Source: Kuschelorhynchus macadamiae (Eukaryota > Arthropoda > Insecta > Coleoptera > Curculionidae). From it: 64,000 nucleotides of DNA. A program made the position numbers and the translations under genes. Below the pieces are notes generated by a model that saw only the letters and a program-made list of their open reading frames with translations, searched no databases and was not told the origin of the DNA. The stretch lies in NCBI GenBank assembly GCA_030620095.1, contig JAUTXW010000064.1:814501-878500 (forward strand). Direction: 5' to 3'. Of this stretch, positions 45,441 through 56,926 are shown one piece after another (positions within the stretch are counted from its first letter, which is position 1; every line of letters begins with the position of its first letter).

Positions 45441-45891
45441 AAAAACAATCGTGGCAAAGATTTACTGGTTATAGAAATTTTTACTTTTTATAAAATTAAG
45501 TTACATCCGTATCAGCACCAGATTAGGCGCCGGAGCGAGAGAGCGCGAAGGTATCATCGTTAAAGCTATAACACTAGCACTTCTCCAGGCTAACTAAAAG
45601 TCTATCTATTTTAGTAAAGTAATTATTAAAAGCTGAAGAAAATACCAATATCTCTGTCAAATTTGCGGTTGGTGAGAAATTTATCTTCGCATACGTTACG
45701 GGGCGGTAATCAACCTAGTCATCCTGCGCTAACAAAACAAAGTGAAATTAGACTTCTGTGTAACCCAGCCATAAACTAATGTAAGGAGTGTTTAGATAAG
45801 GACAGTACCAATATAAACAATTAGATTAATGAGAATAGTTATACAGAAAAGTGAATATACGATACAATTATAAAATGTCAAAATAAAAACA
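45441..45891. other. Unassigned stretch
   Basis: No supported gene; follows the decayed Penelope relic. Confidence 0.3.
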
Positions 45892-46421
45892 GATCAGGCA
45901 GAAAAAGTTTATCGACAACGCTTTCCTAAACATCCTACACCCTCATATAAGACTTTTTCAAGAGTGGAAGGAAAGATGCGCACAGGATTTTTTCCAAATT
46001 TGAAACATTCGCATCACCAAATAGCAGTCAGAAATGAAGCAAATGTTATTAATGTGTTGGCTTATGTTGCAGTAAATCCGCAAGTCTCCATTCGTATTCT
46101 TGCAAGGGAATGTAACAAATACCATCCAGCGAATTCTCAGAAAAACAAACATCACCCTTTCAAAATTCATTTGGCGCAAGGATTACTCCCTGAATTTTGA
46201 CACACATTTGTTGGACAGATGAAAGCAGATTTCATAATAATGGAGTTGTTAATAAACACAACCTTCATTATTCATCTGAAAATAATCCTCGATTGATAAT
46301 GGAAACTCGTTTTCGGACGATATTTGGAATTCATTTGTGGGCTGGGGTATTTCATGGACATTTTATTGGGCCTTACTTTTATGATAATACGTTAACTTAT
46401 GTAGTTTTTTTATGTAATTAA
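45892..46421 (+). pseudogene. Mariner/Tc1-like transposase relic, N-terminal two thirds
   Basis: In frame from 45892: DQAEKVYRQRFPKHPTPSYK (helix-turn-helix region), VINVLAYVAVNPQVSIRILA, up to a TGA at 46198. After a frameshift: THICWTDESRFHNNGVVNKH (first catalytic D in TDE), NLHYSSENNPRL and IHLWAGVFHGHFIGPYFYDN. It ends near 46421 before the second catalytic region. A missing segment is also likely between CNKYH and HHPFKIHL. Confidence 0.7.
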
Positions 46422-47490
46422 TAAATTACAATAAAAATATTATTAAGTTTGTATATTTTTAAAACATGAAGCTGTAATAGTCAAACAAAAAAAGTTTTTC
46501 TGATCTTGGTTTTAGAAAATAATGTCTTTATTTATGCCGTTGATTTCAAAACATTGAAAAATCAACAGGAGTGCCATTTAAGAAAAGAAAGTTCAGGTGA
46601 TTTTTAGGGGATGTTTTTTTCGGGGGTAATTTTTTTCCAAAGTTTTGGAAAGAGTCTAGGTAATCATTAAAAATGTTTTTTAAATCAAATTTTTATCTTT
46701 TAAAATAAAAAAGTTATAGTCTGTGACTTTAATTGTGGGACACCCCGTATTAAAAATGCTCGAATCCTTCAATTTTTGAGGTATTTTTACCAATTTAACT
46801 TTCATCATCTAATGTGCGTGTCACTTACCCTCAAAAACTTAAATGGAAAGGGGAGCCAAGTTATATCTTATTTGAAATAGTTTTAAATTATCTTTCCAAT
46901 GAGCCCTGTATTTTTAAAATTAGATTGCTCTTAATTAATGTCAATTGACTAATAAACAGCAGTGCAGCATAAGAATAGAATCAATTATTTTTGTTCCTTT
47001 CACCGCGTTTGTGAAAACTAGAACTTAAAACTAGCAAATAGGCTGATGATGATTTAGAAGTCAGCTCTAACGTGTACACTGCAGCGTTTTTACTATGTAA
47101 ATATAAAAAAAAAAGTTAAATACATAAGTTTTTTTGGTTATGCAATTTTTTAAATCATATTATATTCATGTATATGGGGTGTTTATATTGCTTTGATTAG
47201 GTATTAACTCTCTTATTTTAAATGTTTATTTAAACTTATTTTAATAATTCTTTTCAAACTCAACAATATAATTCTATGAATCTCAGATGCTCTGTTTCTG
47301 ATGTGTTAGCGTTTATCTTTAAAATATCACCTATATTTAAAGTGATGTAATTAGGACACTCAAATTATATATTAAATATCTGCTTGCGCTATAAATTTTT
47401 TTGGTTAATGTATTATGTAAATTCAAGTTCAATTTTTTAAATAAAAGAAATAGTGCAGTTGCCAAGTTTTGAGTATTATTAGATGCTTTT
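46422..47490. other. Gene-free AT-rich stretch
   Basis: MITE-type edges GGGACACCCCGTAT (about 46738) and GAGCCCTGTATTTTT (about 46902) suggest remnants of the CAGGG palindromic family. No gene is supported. Confidence 0.3.
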
Positions 47491-47495
47491 TTTTA

Positions 47496-47655
47496 AACGT
47501 CTCTGTTTTCTGATTTTTGACAATTATCTTCAGAACCTTTTAGTTTTTTTTGCCAATAGCAAATATATATTCTTAGAAGAGATTAAGTATAGTAGTTATT
47601 TACTTACAAAATAAAACGATCTGAAGATAATCGTCAATAAGTCAGAAACGTAGAC
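47496..47655. repeat. Inverted pair of weak hammerhead-like motifs
   Basis: CTGAAGATAAT-GTCAA-AA-TCAGAAA occurs on plus at 47621-47650 and on minus at 47496-47536. The CTGAAGA box and GAAACG are present on plus, but the stem is poor. The arrangement mirrors inverted Penelope terminal repeats. Confidence 0.35.
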
Positions 47656-47834
47656 TTGTAAGCATATGATGTTATATATCGTTGAATTCGACTTGCAATG
47701 CTCTATTTAAATTAAGGTTGGTCAGGCTAGACGCTTCTCAGTGGAAGCCTTATGAGCAATATGAACTAAATTGGTTAATTTGTGAGCGTTGCCGATTCCG
47801 ATTGCTAAGGGTATGTCCCCGACGACACACAGTA

Positions 47835-50808
47835 GGGTAGAGTGGGGCAGGTTCGGACAATTTTGGACAAAGTGATTTTCTGCATTTATTTAAGCTAAAG
47901 TAAATACTTTAAGAAAGCAAATGCATTGTTTTATGTGTTTGTAAATTTAACATAGCGGTTTTTGAGAAACGTTGCACAGTTTTTTGGTCTAGAAAAAAAG
48001 TTGTATTTGTCCGAAGGTGCCCCATGGTGGGGCAGTTTTCATTCGGACATGTACTTCATAAATAGTTTTTTCTTTGAAAACTTTATTTTAAATATGCTAA
48101 CGTTAACAAAAATCAAAAAACTTAAGATCTAAAAGAACTTTTCCACTTAAATATGCAAAAATGAACATAAATATCATCATAAAAAAAGTTAACTAAAAAT
48201 GCTTCTTTTACGAAAATCTTAGAAAATAATAATCAAAGAGGACATTTATTTTAAATTTAAAGAACTAAAATTAATATTAAACTTTAAAAAACTAGACAGA
48301 TCTTTGGGCAGTTTTGCCTCTATGTCAATCTTGGGATGGTTGAAATATCATCCACAGTGGGAAAGTGGAATCGGTTTGAATTAAATGACTTGACCTACGT
48401 AATAAACAACTGTCCTTTTTGTGGGAAATTTTACCAGAATATAATCGCCGCATAAAATCTTCTCATTTGCAAAAGACAAAATAATTCGCTATATTATAAA
48501 CAAAAAATAAAAACAAAGTTTTTTACCTAGAAGTTTAGCGAATTCATCGCAATCAGATTCCTTCAATATCCGAGTCAGAAAACGAGAAATTTGTTCTTTT
48601 TTTCTATGGTTTTAAATAATTCGGGATCCGAATCTGAAGATGTGTCACTTTCTTTGCCTCTTTTCACTGCCTTTCTAATTTTTTTCTTATTTTGTTTCTC
48701 TTTGATATTCTGGTTTCTTGTGGATCTGCTATTTTTGAGTTTTTGAGTGTTTGTTTCGTTTATTATTAACTTTTTCTTGGTTTTAGATTTCTCTAACTTT
48801 AGTCTCCTGATTTCTTCTAATTCTTCGATTCGAGTTTTCTTTGGCGTGCTTGTATATATTCTTGATTTTCCTAGACGTGATTTTCTATTCGTTTTTCGGG
48901 GTGGTGCTTTGGGGAACGGTTTTATATCTGATGGCTTCAAGATTTGCATTTAAACAATATTGATGGACGGTTTTGTTGCTTGATGCACAATTTCATCAAC
49001 TATTGAAATCATTGCTGTTGCATCTTCGTTTCAGAAGCGGTGTATAAATGATGGTTACATGCAGATGTAAGATTAATATCCACATTGTCATGTTCAGATG
49101 GAGATGTGATAGCATCGGTACGCCCTGGTTGTTCGACTGTGATACACAACTGTGATCTATAATATTGTCAGGTTCTTTATGATCTTCATTTCCTTCAGTT
49201 TGTGGATTTGGCCGATCTGTAGCGTAGGCTCCAAAGAAATCTGTATCTGAAAAAATAAGTCTGTTGGTGGGCCACAGACCAGTGCTTGAAAAACCGCTAA
49301 TAATGTTTTTAGGCGTAAAACTTGGTAAAAGGTTCCGAAGTCAATTTAGCAATGTCATATATTGTTATAGGTGTTCCGGTTTAAGATGTATTACTTTGCA
49401 TTTTTGCTTAAATGGTCCGTACACTGCCTTATCTAATTCTTTGCGTACATGGGAAAGATAACAGCACTATACATGTTCTCGGGAATAATTGATTCTCAAC
49501 TGACACATGAGTCTCATGGTTATCCATTCTGAGTGTGGTTTTTAATGTGTTCTAATAATTTAACAAATAATGAAGCAGTCATCCACCCTGACTTAGACCC
49601 GTAACCTTGGCACCAACTACAGAACCATTTAAAAAATGATTTTTCATTCGAATGCGGGGATATATATACATTGGAGGGATTGTACTACCTGTAGCAGAAA
49701 CAACGCCGCAAAACGTAACTAATGTGCACCTTTCTGCAGAAACACATTGACCAACAACTCTTTTGCCAGTTTCTGCAATCACTTTAGGTGCCTGAATGAC
49801 TGTTGATATACCGGTCTCATCCGTATTCCAAATACGACTAGGAACAAACTTGTATTTATTTTGAACCTGCGAATAATTTTTAAAAAATTCTTCAACATTG
49901 TGTTCATTGAAAGCTGACGCCCGTGCAACACTGGTGTTTTCGGGTTTTCTCAATGATAGTATTGGATGACGCTTCATAAATGACCGCATCCATTCGACGC
50001 CAGCCATTTCCTTTAGTTTCCACTTTACAGGAAATGTTTTTCCCAATTTAAGTGCATATTCAAATGCCAATTTGCGAGTTGCCTGATATGTCAAACCATA
50101 TAAAATTTGCGACGATTGCTTAAGATATGATTCCAGTTCATTTTCTTCGTTTACCGAAAATACTTGCCGCGTAGCATATTTTGATTAAGTCTGAACCGAG
50201 GCCTGAACTCTGACCAGATCTCTCATCACTTTCATTTCCAGAATCAGAAAGGGCATTTTGACTCTTGGCTTTTTTAACTCGGTCATGGATGTAAATAAGC
50301 TAGCCGCATTTCGTATGGACATATGATTTTCAATTACATTTGAAACAGCCGTTTGGACGAAACCTCGGGTTGATTTCGTTTCTTAACATAGTTTCTGACC
50401 ATCCTAAATAAATTGTATATGTTACATTCCAAACGAAATAAGACAGCTGACCCCAATCCGGATGTGCCCCACATAAATCAAATTTATACTACCTAACAAA
50501 TCTGAGAATTGCGCTGTTGCTGATTCTGAAAATATAGGTTAGCTGTATTACTCTTATAATATTCAGGAAAACTTCAAAATGTACAATATGAAATAGCTAA
50601 AAATCCTACGAATAGATGTTCATAATACTTACTTGGAGGTCACTGTTTATTATTTTTGATAATATCCCTCACACTTCTTAAAATACCGGCACAAGATTTT
50701 ACCATGCGGCGTAAACTAAGCACTGTTGCCAAGTGTTAAAATCCCAAATCGCTTGTCGTTTTGTAAAGCGGTAAATTCAAATTGTCCGGAGGTTGTCCAA
50801 CTCTACCC
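47835..50808 (-). mobile_element. Pogo/Tigger-like element (2974 bp)
   Basis: Left end GGGTAGAGTGGGGCAGGTTC and right end (complement GGGTAGAGTTGGACAACCTC) share a CGGACAATTT phrase and are flanked by TA (47833-47834, 50809-50810), as expected for Tc1/mariner-pogo insertions. The transposase lies on the minus strand and is broken. Confidence 0.8.
48575..50402 (-). pseudogene. Pogo-like transposase (CENP-B/Tigger family), broken
   Basis: Starts at 50402 with MVRNYVKKRNQ and VSNVIENHMSIRNAASLF (psq-type helix-turn-helix), then frameshifts. The best-preserved part, 50094-49579, reads MTYQATRKLAFEYALKLGKT, WMRSFMKRHPILSLRKPENT and RIWNTDETGISTVIQAPKVI (first catalytic D in NTDETG). After a frameshift come SGWMTASLFVKLLEHIKNH and LMCQLRINYSREHVYS-like remnants. 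The catalytic block after MDNHETH is decayed. The tail (48949-48575) reads IKPFPKAPPR, RLGKSRIYTSTPKK and a lysine-rich coil, the usual C-terminus of insect pogo proteins. Confidence 0.75.
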
Positions 50809-50933
50809 TACCTACCTCATTTGTGTGTTAAGACTGGCTGATAAAGATGGCATTTTCATTTCATCAGTAAATTTGTCAGTGTTTACAACTTTTTCCATTA
50901 AGTCGAAAATGTAATTTTTGCGGTCAAGTTAAG

Positions 50934-51448
50934 TTAATGGAAATTCTGGCTCATTTCACAGCATTTTCCATACCTTCTCTCAAAACATCTGATGACAAAT
51001 TCTCCACTTCTTGTCAGAAGTTCTCTTTTAGGGCTGCCAAGATCTATGGCTTGTTGGCATAGACCCCTGACTTCAAAAAAATCCGAAAGGAAGAAGTCAG
51101 GAATCGTCAAATTGGAAGACTTTGGGGGCCAGTGCAAATCGCTAAAACGAGAAATTAAGCGGTTGAGAAACATTTGCTGCAGAATGTCCATTGCCGCTCA
51201 TGCTGTCTACGCGGTTTCACCGTCCTTCTGGAACCAGATGTCTTGCAAGCCCAATTCGTTAATTTGCGGCAGCAAGAAGTCATTAATCATGGATCTGTAG
51301 CGCTCACCAATCACAGTAATAGTGTTGCCGACGCCATGCTCGAAAAAATATAGGCCAATCATATTGTCGCCGTAAACACGGCACCAAACAGTGACTTTGA
51401 GTGGATGTAATGGGTCTTGGTGCATAGCACGTGGATTCGTTACGTTTT
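50934..51448 (-). pseudogene. Mariner-like transposase relic, C-terminal half
   Basis: Reads VTNPRAMHQDPLHPLKVTVW, YGDNMIGLYFFEHGVGN, INELGLQDIWFQKDGETA (second D in QKDG), then after two stops MDILQQMFLNRLISRFSDLH, WPPKSSNLTIPDFFLSDFFE (decayed third catalytic region, usually RSPDLTPPDFFLWG) and CFERRYGKCC. Only remnants are left; the TIRs were not found. Confidence 0.75.
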
Positions 51449-51932
51449 ATTTTGTCACAATCCATTCTGAAATATTTAAATTAAATTGCAGTTTTTCTAA
51501 AGAAATTGTTTAATTTACGAAATAGTCTTACAATTCAGGAGGGGGATATACACCGTGGCTCAAATGAGTGGAGTGCTTAGAAACAATTTTTTTCAAGACA
51601 AAATGGGAGAAGAAGGTAAGTAATTAAAATTAATTGATCGCGACAACTTAAGCGACGTTCTAACTCGCGCCGTGTTCTGCAACTATGCGGTCTGATAACT
51701 CTCAGTTTTTTTGTACTATAAACAAGTTTTCAACTATTACGAAAATACTTGTAGACATGCATGTAATAATTTAATATACTTCAAAACGCGCCGCCGCCAG
51801 GTGTTCCACCACCTGACCTTGCGAGCGGGTGCTGACTTATATATCCTTAATAGTATATTATATTAAAATATAAGCCATTACAAAATTGTTGCAGTTTTTG
51901 GTTACCAGCTCTTGGTCTATGATGTCTCATGA
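51449..51932. other. Unassigned stretch before the gypsy relic
   Basis: A GC-rich pocket at 51786-51830 (ACGCGCCGCCGCCAGG) and a CAAATGAGTGGAGTGCTTAG phrase stand out. It may hold the lost 5' LTR or leader of the gypsy relic, but no matching 3' LTR was seen. Confidence 0.25.
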
Positions 51933-54250
51933 TTGGAGATGAAAACTGGAATGCTAAACCATTTTTGTAAGTCCGTTCCTAACTCATTAAGAGAAGATGC
52001 CTCTAATCATGAAGCTACTCCAGGTCAAAATCTGAGGGATTATTGTTTTAAGAAAACTAACAAAATTAAGAGCTTTAAAAGTAAGCATCCCCGAAAATGT
52101 AGTAGACATAGTAATTAGTCGCATCGGAAACGAAAATATTGTGAGGATGGTTCGATGAGCACAAATTCAGATAAATTGTTTGCATATTTAAATACCTTGT
52201 GAAATATGCCAACTCAAACTGAAAATAAAGGTAAATACTCAAATTTGCTTCTGTTTCAAATCGTCCTTTAATGTCCTCAAACTTAAAAATATTCAGTGAC
52301 ACAAATACCAGCTCAAATGTATTAAAACACAATGAAAATCCCGTTAGTTGTTATAATTTTATTGTGGTAAAGTTGGTTCTTTTATAATGGAATGTCAAAA
52401 ATCCGTTTGGAATGCACAACTTGTAAGAAATTAGGACACTTGCACTATAATTGCTCTTTAAAAAAAAATAAAACGTAAACGATGTCTTGAAAATTAACCT
52501 TAAAGAATCGGACATGTTCATAAAAAAGGTATTTGCAAACGGTCATAAATCTTCCTGTTTGGTTGACATGGGTAGAGAGAAGGTTCTCATAACAACCTCG
52601 CCCGTACAAAGACTCAACCTTGTGAGAAGCGATCTTAAAAACAACATCCTTCGTGGTTTAACAGACACTACACTGTTTTGCAATCAACAAGCTCGATTTT
52701 CGATAAGGTTTACTGAAACAATAGGTTCTGTTGACGCCATAATTGTGGATGATAAATATTTATCGCATCAGTTATTGATGGGCAGAGATTTTATAGAACA
52801 AACACTCATCTTAATGATTAAAAATGAACACAACGTTAGTTTTAGGAACCCTTTCGATTTAAACGAAATTTAATTTAATATTGTGGATAATTTTGAAAAT
52901 AACATTCTTAGCCTAAACGACTTTTCTTTTGGAAACATTTGAGAAAATAATAAAGTAAAATGGCTATGAGTTATTAAATGAATTTCTAAACTGCATTTCT
53001 TCTTTAAAGTGACTATATAGGAAAAACAAATACAGTGTCAATGGGAATAAGGATAATCACTAATGATTCTATAGTTTACCACCTTTATCGTCTTCCTGAG
53101 ATGGAAAAGGTTATTTTATGAGAAATAATCGCTGAATTCCTTCAACGTAATATTGTACGGGAGTTAAATTCGCCCTACGCAAGTCAGATCATTTTAATAA
53201 AAAAGAAGAATACTATTTCAGTTCGATCCACAAGGAAACCGATATGCACACAAACAACGAACGACCAAAGACAGTACCATGTTTATGAGTTAGAAACCAT
53301 GGTAGTTGTATGAGCTTGGCGATACTTTTGAGTATATTTGTTGGTCATAATAGCTCGAATGTAAGTATGTCGCCTATGCCATGTCGATGTAGGTCGTTTA
53401 AGTATTGAAAAAAATGCTAAAACGCATTCAACTCAACTGGTTCGCGAACATGAACAGAATTGTGACAAATTATATTAATGTATGTTTAAACTGCTCATAT
53501 TACAAACATAATAGGCAAAGTAAGAAGCAGTGCAAATTAATTCTTATTGAAAAACCTCTAATCACTTTTCATACGATTTACATAGATTACGTTGGGCCCT
53601 TTGAAACGAGTAAGAAGAAAAACAGATAAGTTTTATGCATCTTTTTCATTGATCGCATATCATCATTTATGTCAAACGCATTTAAAGTTTTCTGAGAGTG
53701 TTACGGCATAAAACACATTTGAAATGCGGTTGCGATACCACGGGGAATCGGTACAACCAAACAATACTTACTTCACTCGCGACGACATCCGCTGATAAAG
53801 CAGTCAACCACTGGGACCTTTATGTTAAATAAGTGCAAAGTGCTAGTAATACGGTTCACAACAAATCTATTAATGCTACGTCAATGGAAGCAGCTTGCAG
53901 TCAACTCACGCATACTTAATATGCAACAAAAGTTCTCATCATATTACGGAAGATCAGAGAATATAGAAAGAACGATACGCAAGATCAGAGAATATAGAAA
54001 GAACGATACGACAAAACTAGACGAAATGCAGCCAAATAAAATGAAGGTGATTTAGTACTGGTCGAGGTAATAAGTGAGCCATCTACGGGGGAAAGCCACA
54101 AACTTCTTTTAAAATTCAAGTGACCATTTCGAGTTACCAAAGTTCTGATTAACGACCGATACGAAATAGAAGACTTACACCATCGAAAATCTGCACGTAC
54201 GGTTGCTGGAGACGACATTAAACATGGCGTATCTGTTAAGACGACGGGTA
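51933..54250 (+). pseudogene. Ty3/gypsy retrotransposon relic (gag to integrase)
   Basis: Order of pieces on plus: capsid-like LRDYCFKKTNKIKSFK (52029-52078) and IPENVVDIVISRIGNENIV in another frame; a CCHC zinc knuckle CTTCKKLGHLHYNC (about 52410-52455); a retropepsin-like frame 52487-52873 with CLVDMGREKVLI (DMG where DTG/DSG is usual); an RT start YHLYRLPEMEKVIL ... RELNSPYASQIILIKKK (about 53080-53200); an RNase H scrap YHVYELETMVVV (about 53277-53312); integrase zinc-binding and core start KMLKRIQLNWFANMNRIVTN and IYIDYVGPFETSKKKN (53408-53628); and an integrase tail GDLVLVEVISEPSTGESHKL ... FRVTKVLINDRYEIEDL (54048-54185). The RT active site and much of RNase H are deleted. No LTRs were recognised. 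Confidence 0.75.
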
Positions 54251-54264
54251 AGTCACTTGTAAGT

Positions 54265-54545
54265 ATTAGGAAAAGATCAACGGATTTTTATTACGCAAAC
54301 ATCGACGAATCTTTATTAGGAAAAGATCGACTTATCTTCATTATGAAAACATCGACGAATCTTTATTATTTAATTACGAAAATATCAACGGATCTTTAAA
54401 GAATCGAACGAATCTTTATTACTAAAAGATCGACGGGTCTTTATCACGAAAAGATTGACGGATCTATATTACCAAAAGATCGACGGATCTTTATTACGCA
54501 ATGATCAAGAGGACTTTATTAAAAAAAAGATCAATGGATTTTAAC
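54265..54545. repeat. Tandem approximately 28-bp repeats, each a GATC hairpin
   Basis: About ten units of the form AAAAGATCGACGGATCTTTA followed by TTACG. The unit is itself an imperfect palindrome. Lies just 3' of the gypsy integrase relic and may belong to its 3' end. Confidence 0.7.
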
Positions 54546-55009
54546 GACAGATTGGTAAGTTTTCTTTTCTCTAGGTTACTGTAAAGCTTGAGGACATATA
54601 TACAGGATTGCCAAGTGTAGGAAGCAACGCCATTGCTCAAATGCAGTCATCAACAGAAACGCTTTAGGTGCATTATTTATGGACCTTTCCGTAGACACAT
54701 TAAGATTAAAAGATTTAATGTAATCGTCCATTACTTTGTGACAGTACATTTGAACAAATAAATGAAAACTCAAGTTTTACTTTGTTAACTGTCATTTATT
54801 TTATTTTTGCACTAGGTGTGACTGCAGTTTCGTACTACTAGTACATTTTCAAAGCATTGAAGATCTTTACAATCAAGTTAGGTTTATATACTGACAAACA
54901 ATCTTAAGATTATAATCAGGGAAAACCAACTGTACATTTTTTATGCGCAAAAAGTTCCCAACAAATGTTTGTGAATTCAAAAGGTTAACATTTGGTTCCT
55001 TATGCCCTA
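54546..55009. other. Unassigned stretch
   Basis: No gene supported; may include a decayed gypsy LTR. Confidence 0.25.
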
Positions 55010-55238
55010 AAAAGTTTGAAGTTTATAGGTTAAAATGCGACGAATGCAACAGCTGCTATATAGGGGAAAAGGGAGAAATTTAGATGTTAGATTCAAAGAG
55101 CATGGAGCCTCATATAGATTAAAAAAACAGAAATCTCATTTCGCCAACCTTTTCTTAGGAACTTTACATAAATTCCCTGACATAAATAAGTTAATGTATT
55201 ACATTATGAGCAAAAAATTCGCAAACTGGATTGTTTAG
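55010..55238 (+). pseudogene. GIY-YIG endonuclease fragment of a third Penelope-like family
   Basis: KFEVYRLKCDECNSCYIGEK in one frame continues after a one-base shift as RNLDVRFKEHG, SHFANLF and HKFPDINKLMYYI. The paired Cys before YIG and the R-x-KEH after it fit the GIY-YIG domain attached to Penelope-type RTs. No RT was found upstream. Confidence 0.6.
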
Positions 55239-55724
55239 AGGCAATATAAATTTATAAACACCATAAAGACCCAAATGTTAACTTTTTTTATCTTTTTTAA
55301 GATAAACAATATAAACTAAAAGAATCTACTTATCAAATTGGAGGGGGTCAGCAAGATTTTTTTGAGACGGGTTGGTTCAAAAATCTACTAATGTTGACAG
55401 CCTCTATCCACTCTAGACAGGATTTGCTTTTACTCAAAAACCTCAAGTCACTATACTAGTTAGATAGAATTTTACTAGAAATCGTTGGGCTGTTGACAAA
55501 ATTCATTATACCTAAATAAATAAGCAAATAAGGTTCAAATTTGGAATAGAATGTGTAAATCAGAATAACATGTGGGAAACCGTGGTTTTGTTAGATTAGA
55601 AAAGTCATAATGCTAGAATGCGTCTGTATAAATATCATTTCTTTAGTAATTATCGTTTTTGTATGGTTAATAAAGTACAAAGCCTATTGAAACTGTTTTC
55701 CAGACGATTTTAGTTTGGATCGCT
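55239..55724. other. Unassigned stretch
   Basis: No supported gene or clear repeat. Confidence 0.3.
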
Positions 55725-56302
55725 AATAGACAGAGGCAGCACAGGACCTACATTCTAATAGAGGCAGCAAAGGACCAAATTTTATTTTATTTTAAAAAAA
55801 GTTATTTTTTATGTTGATTTAAGTTGAAACTTTTTTTAAGATGAAACTCTATGCCTATATGACTGACGGCGACTGTGGTGGCACAGGATTTAGTTAAGGT
55901 TCCTAATTTTGTTTGTGACTTATGGTTAAAAAGGTACGGTAGGTATGTATATAAATTAATTTGTTCAACATATTGGACATCTATTATTAGATAGATAGCG
56001 CTACGGCTCAGGTTCTTATGTTGTAAAAAAGTAACTTTCAGAGTTAGCTGTTCTATAGATGAGTCAAATTGCTTAATATTAGGCAAATAGATGGTATTTT
56101 TGCTCCAGGGGCGACAAACGACAGCGGTGGCATAAGTACAAATTTATTTATAAAAAAATGCTAAAATTGAGTTATAATAGCTTTAAATTAGGTGAAATTT
56201 TTACTGCTTAATTTACATATACAGATATACAGTATTTTTCTAGCGCAGGTGACAAACGACAGCGGCGACACGAGGCCGAATTTTCGTCGAAAAAATCGAT
56301 AA
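55725..56302. repeat. Satellite-like tandem array, left of the BEL element
   Basis: Diverged units marked by GGGGCGACAAACGACAGCGG (56105) and GCAGGTGACAAACGACAGCG (56243). Continues at 62813 after the BEL insertion. Confidence 0.65.
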
Positions 56303-56307
56303 ACCTG
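56303..56307. other. BEL target site duplication (ACCTG), left
   Basis: ACCTG precedes the 5' LTR and recurs at 62808-62812 after the 3' LTR. Confidence 0.9.
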
Positions 56308-56669
56308 TGTAGAAATTAATACTTTTTACTTATATTGTGCATATTTACGGTTATTAACGGACCGACGACCGTTGACTGTTATTTCTCAAAACTGCTGATA
56401 CAAATCAACGGCTTTTATAATCTTAATAGTTTAACCGATTTTTCCAACGAACATTTTTATTATAAACAATATTGTGTCACTTTTTTAGGACAGTACGTTA
56501 GAGACTCTCTTAAGCGACAGAGGGTTAATCGTGAAGTATTCACTCATAACCGCAACGGTCGGTCATTCCATACTATACTTAGTTTAAGATCAAACTATGT
56601 AACGTCAGTCAATAGAACAATTATCAGTAAACTTGCCGGTCTTTTCTTTATAAGAAAAACGCGCGCACA
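56308..56669 (+). repeat. BEL 5' LTR
   Basis: Starts TGTAGAAATTAATAC, ends GCGCGCACA. Contains an open frame (56335-56742) that is not a gene. Confidence 0.95.
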
Positions 56670-56671
56670 TT

Positions 56672-56683
56672 TGGTCCTTCGAG
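56672..56683 (+). promoter_or_regulatory. BEL primer-binding site
   Basis: TGGTCCTTCGAG two bases after the LTR begins with TGG, the complement of a tRNA CCA end. The tRNA is not identified. Confidence 0.7.
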
Positions 56684-56926
56684 TTTCGGATCCGGGAAAA
56701 CGAGTACCGGGTGCTAAAAGCAAATCAGAACTTCTTCATTGAACGTGAAGATCTACATACCTACGAAAAGTGCACCACTTACGAAGTAAATCAACGGAGA
56801 GTTTATCCAGGAACGGAGTTGTGTCTACAGCAGCTTTAATCTTCGGTAAGTGGAATTTGCTTTTTCAAAAATTGTTATTTTAGTGTTAACTATTGTTCTT
56901 TCGAGTATTTTTTCGAATGAAACAAA

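Noticed and set aside
53985..54218. Minus-strand frame over the gypsy integrase tail
   Set aside because: The plus strand carries the recognisable integrase C-terminal pattern; the minus frame is its shadow.
56335..56742. Open frames within both BEL LTRs (also 62473-62829)
   Set aside because: They lie in the LTRs, have no protein domain and no independent support.
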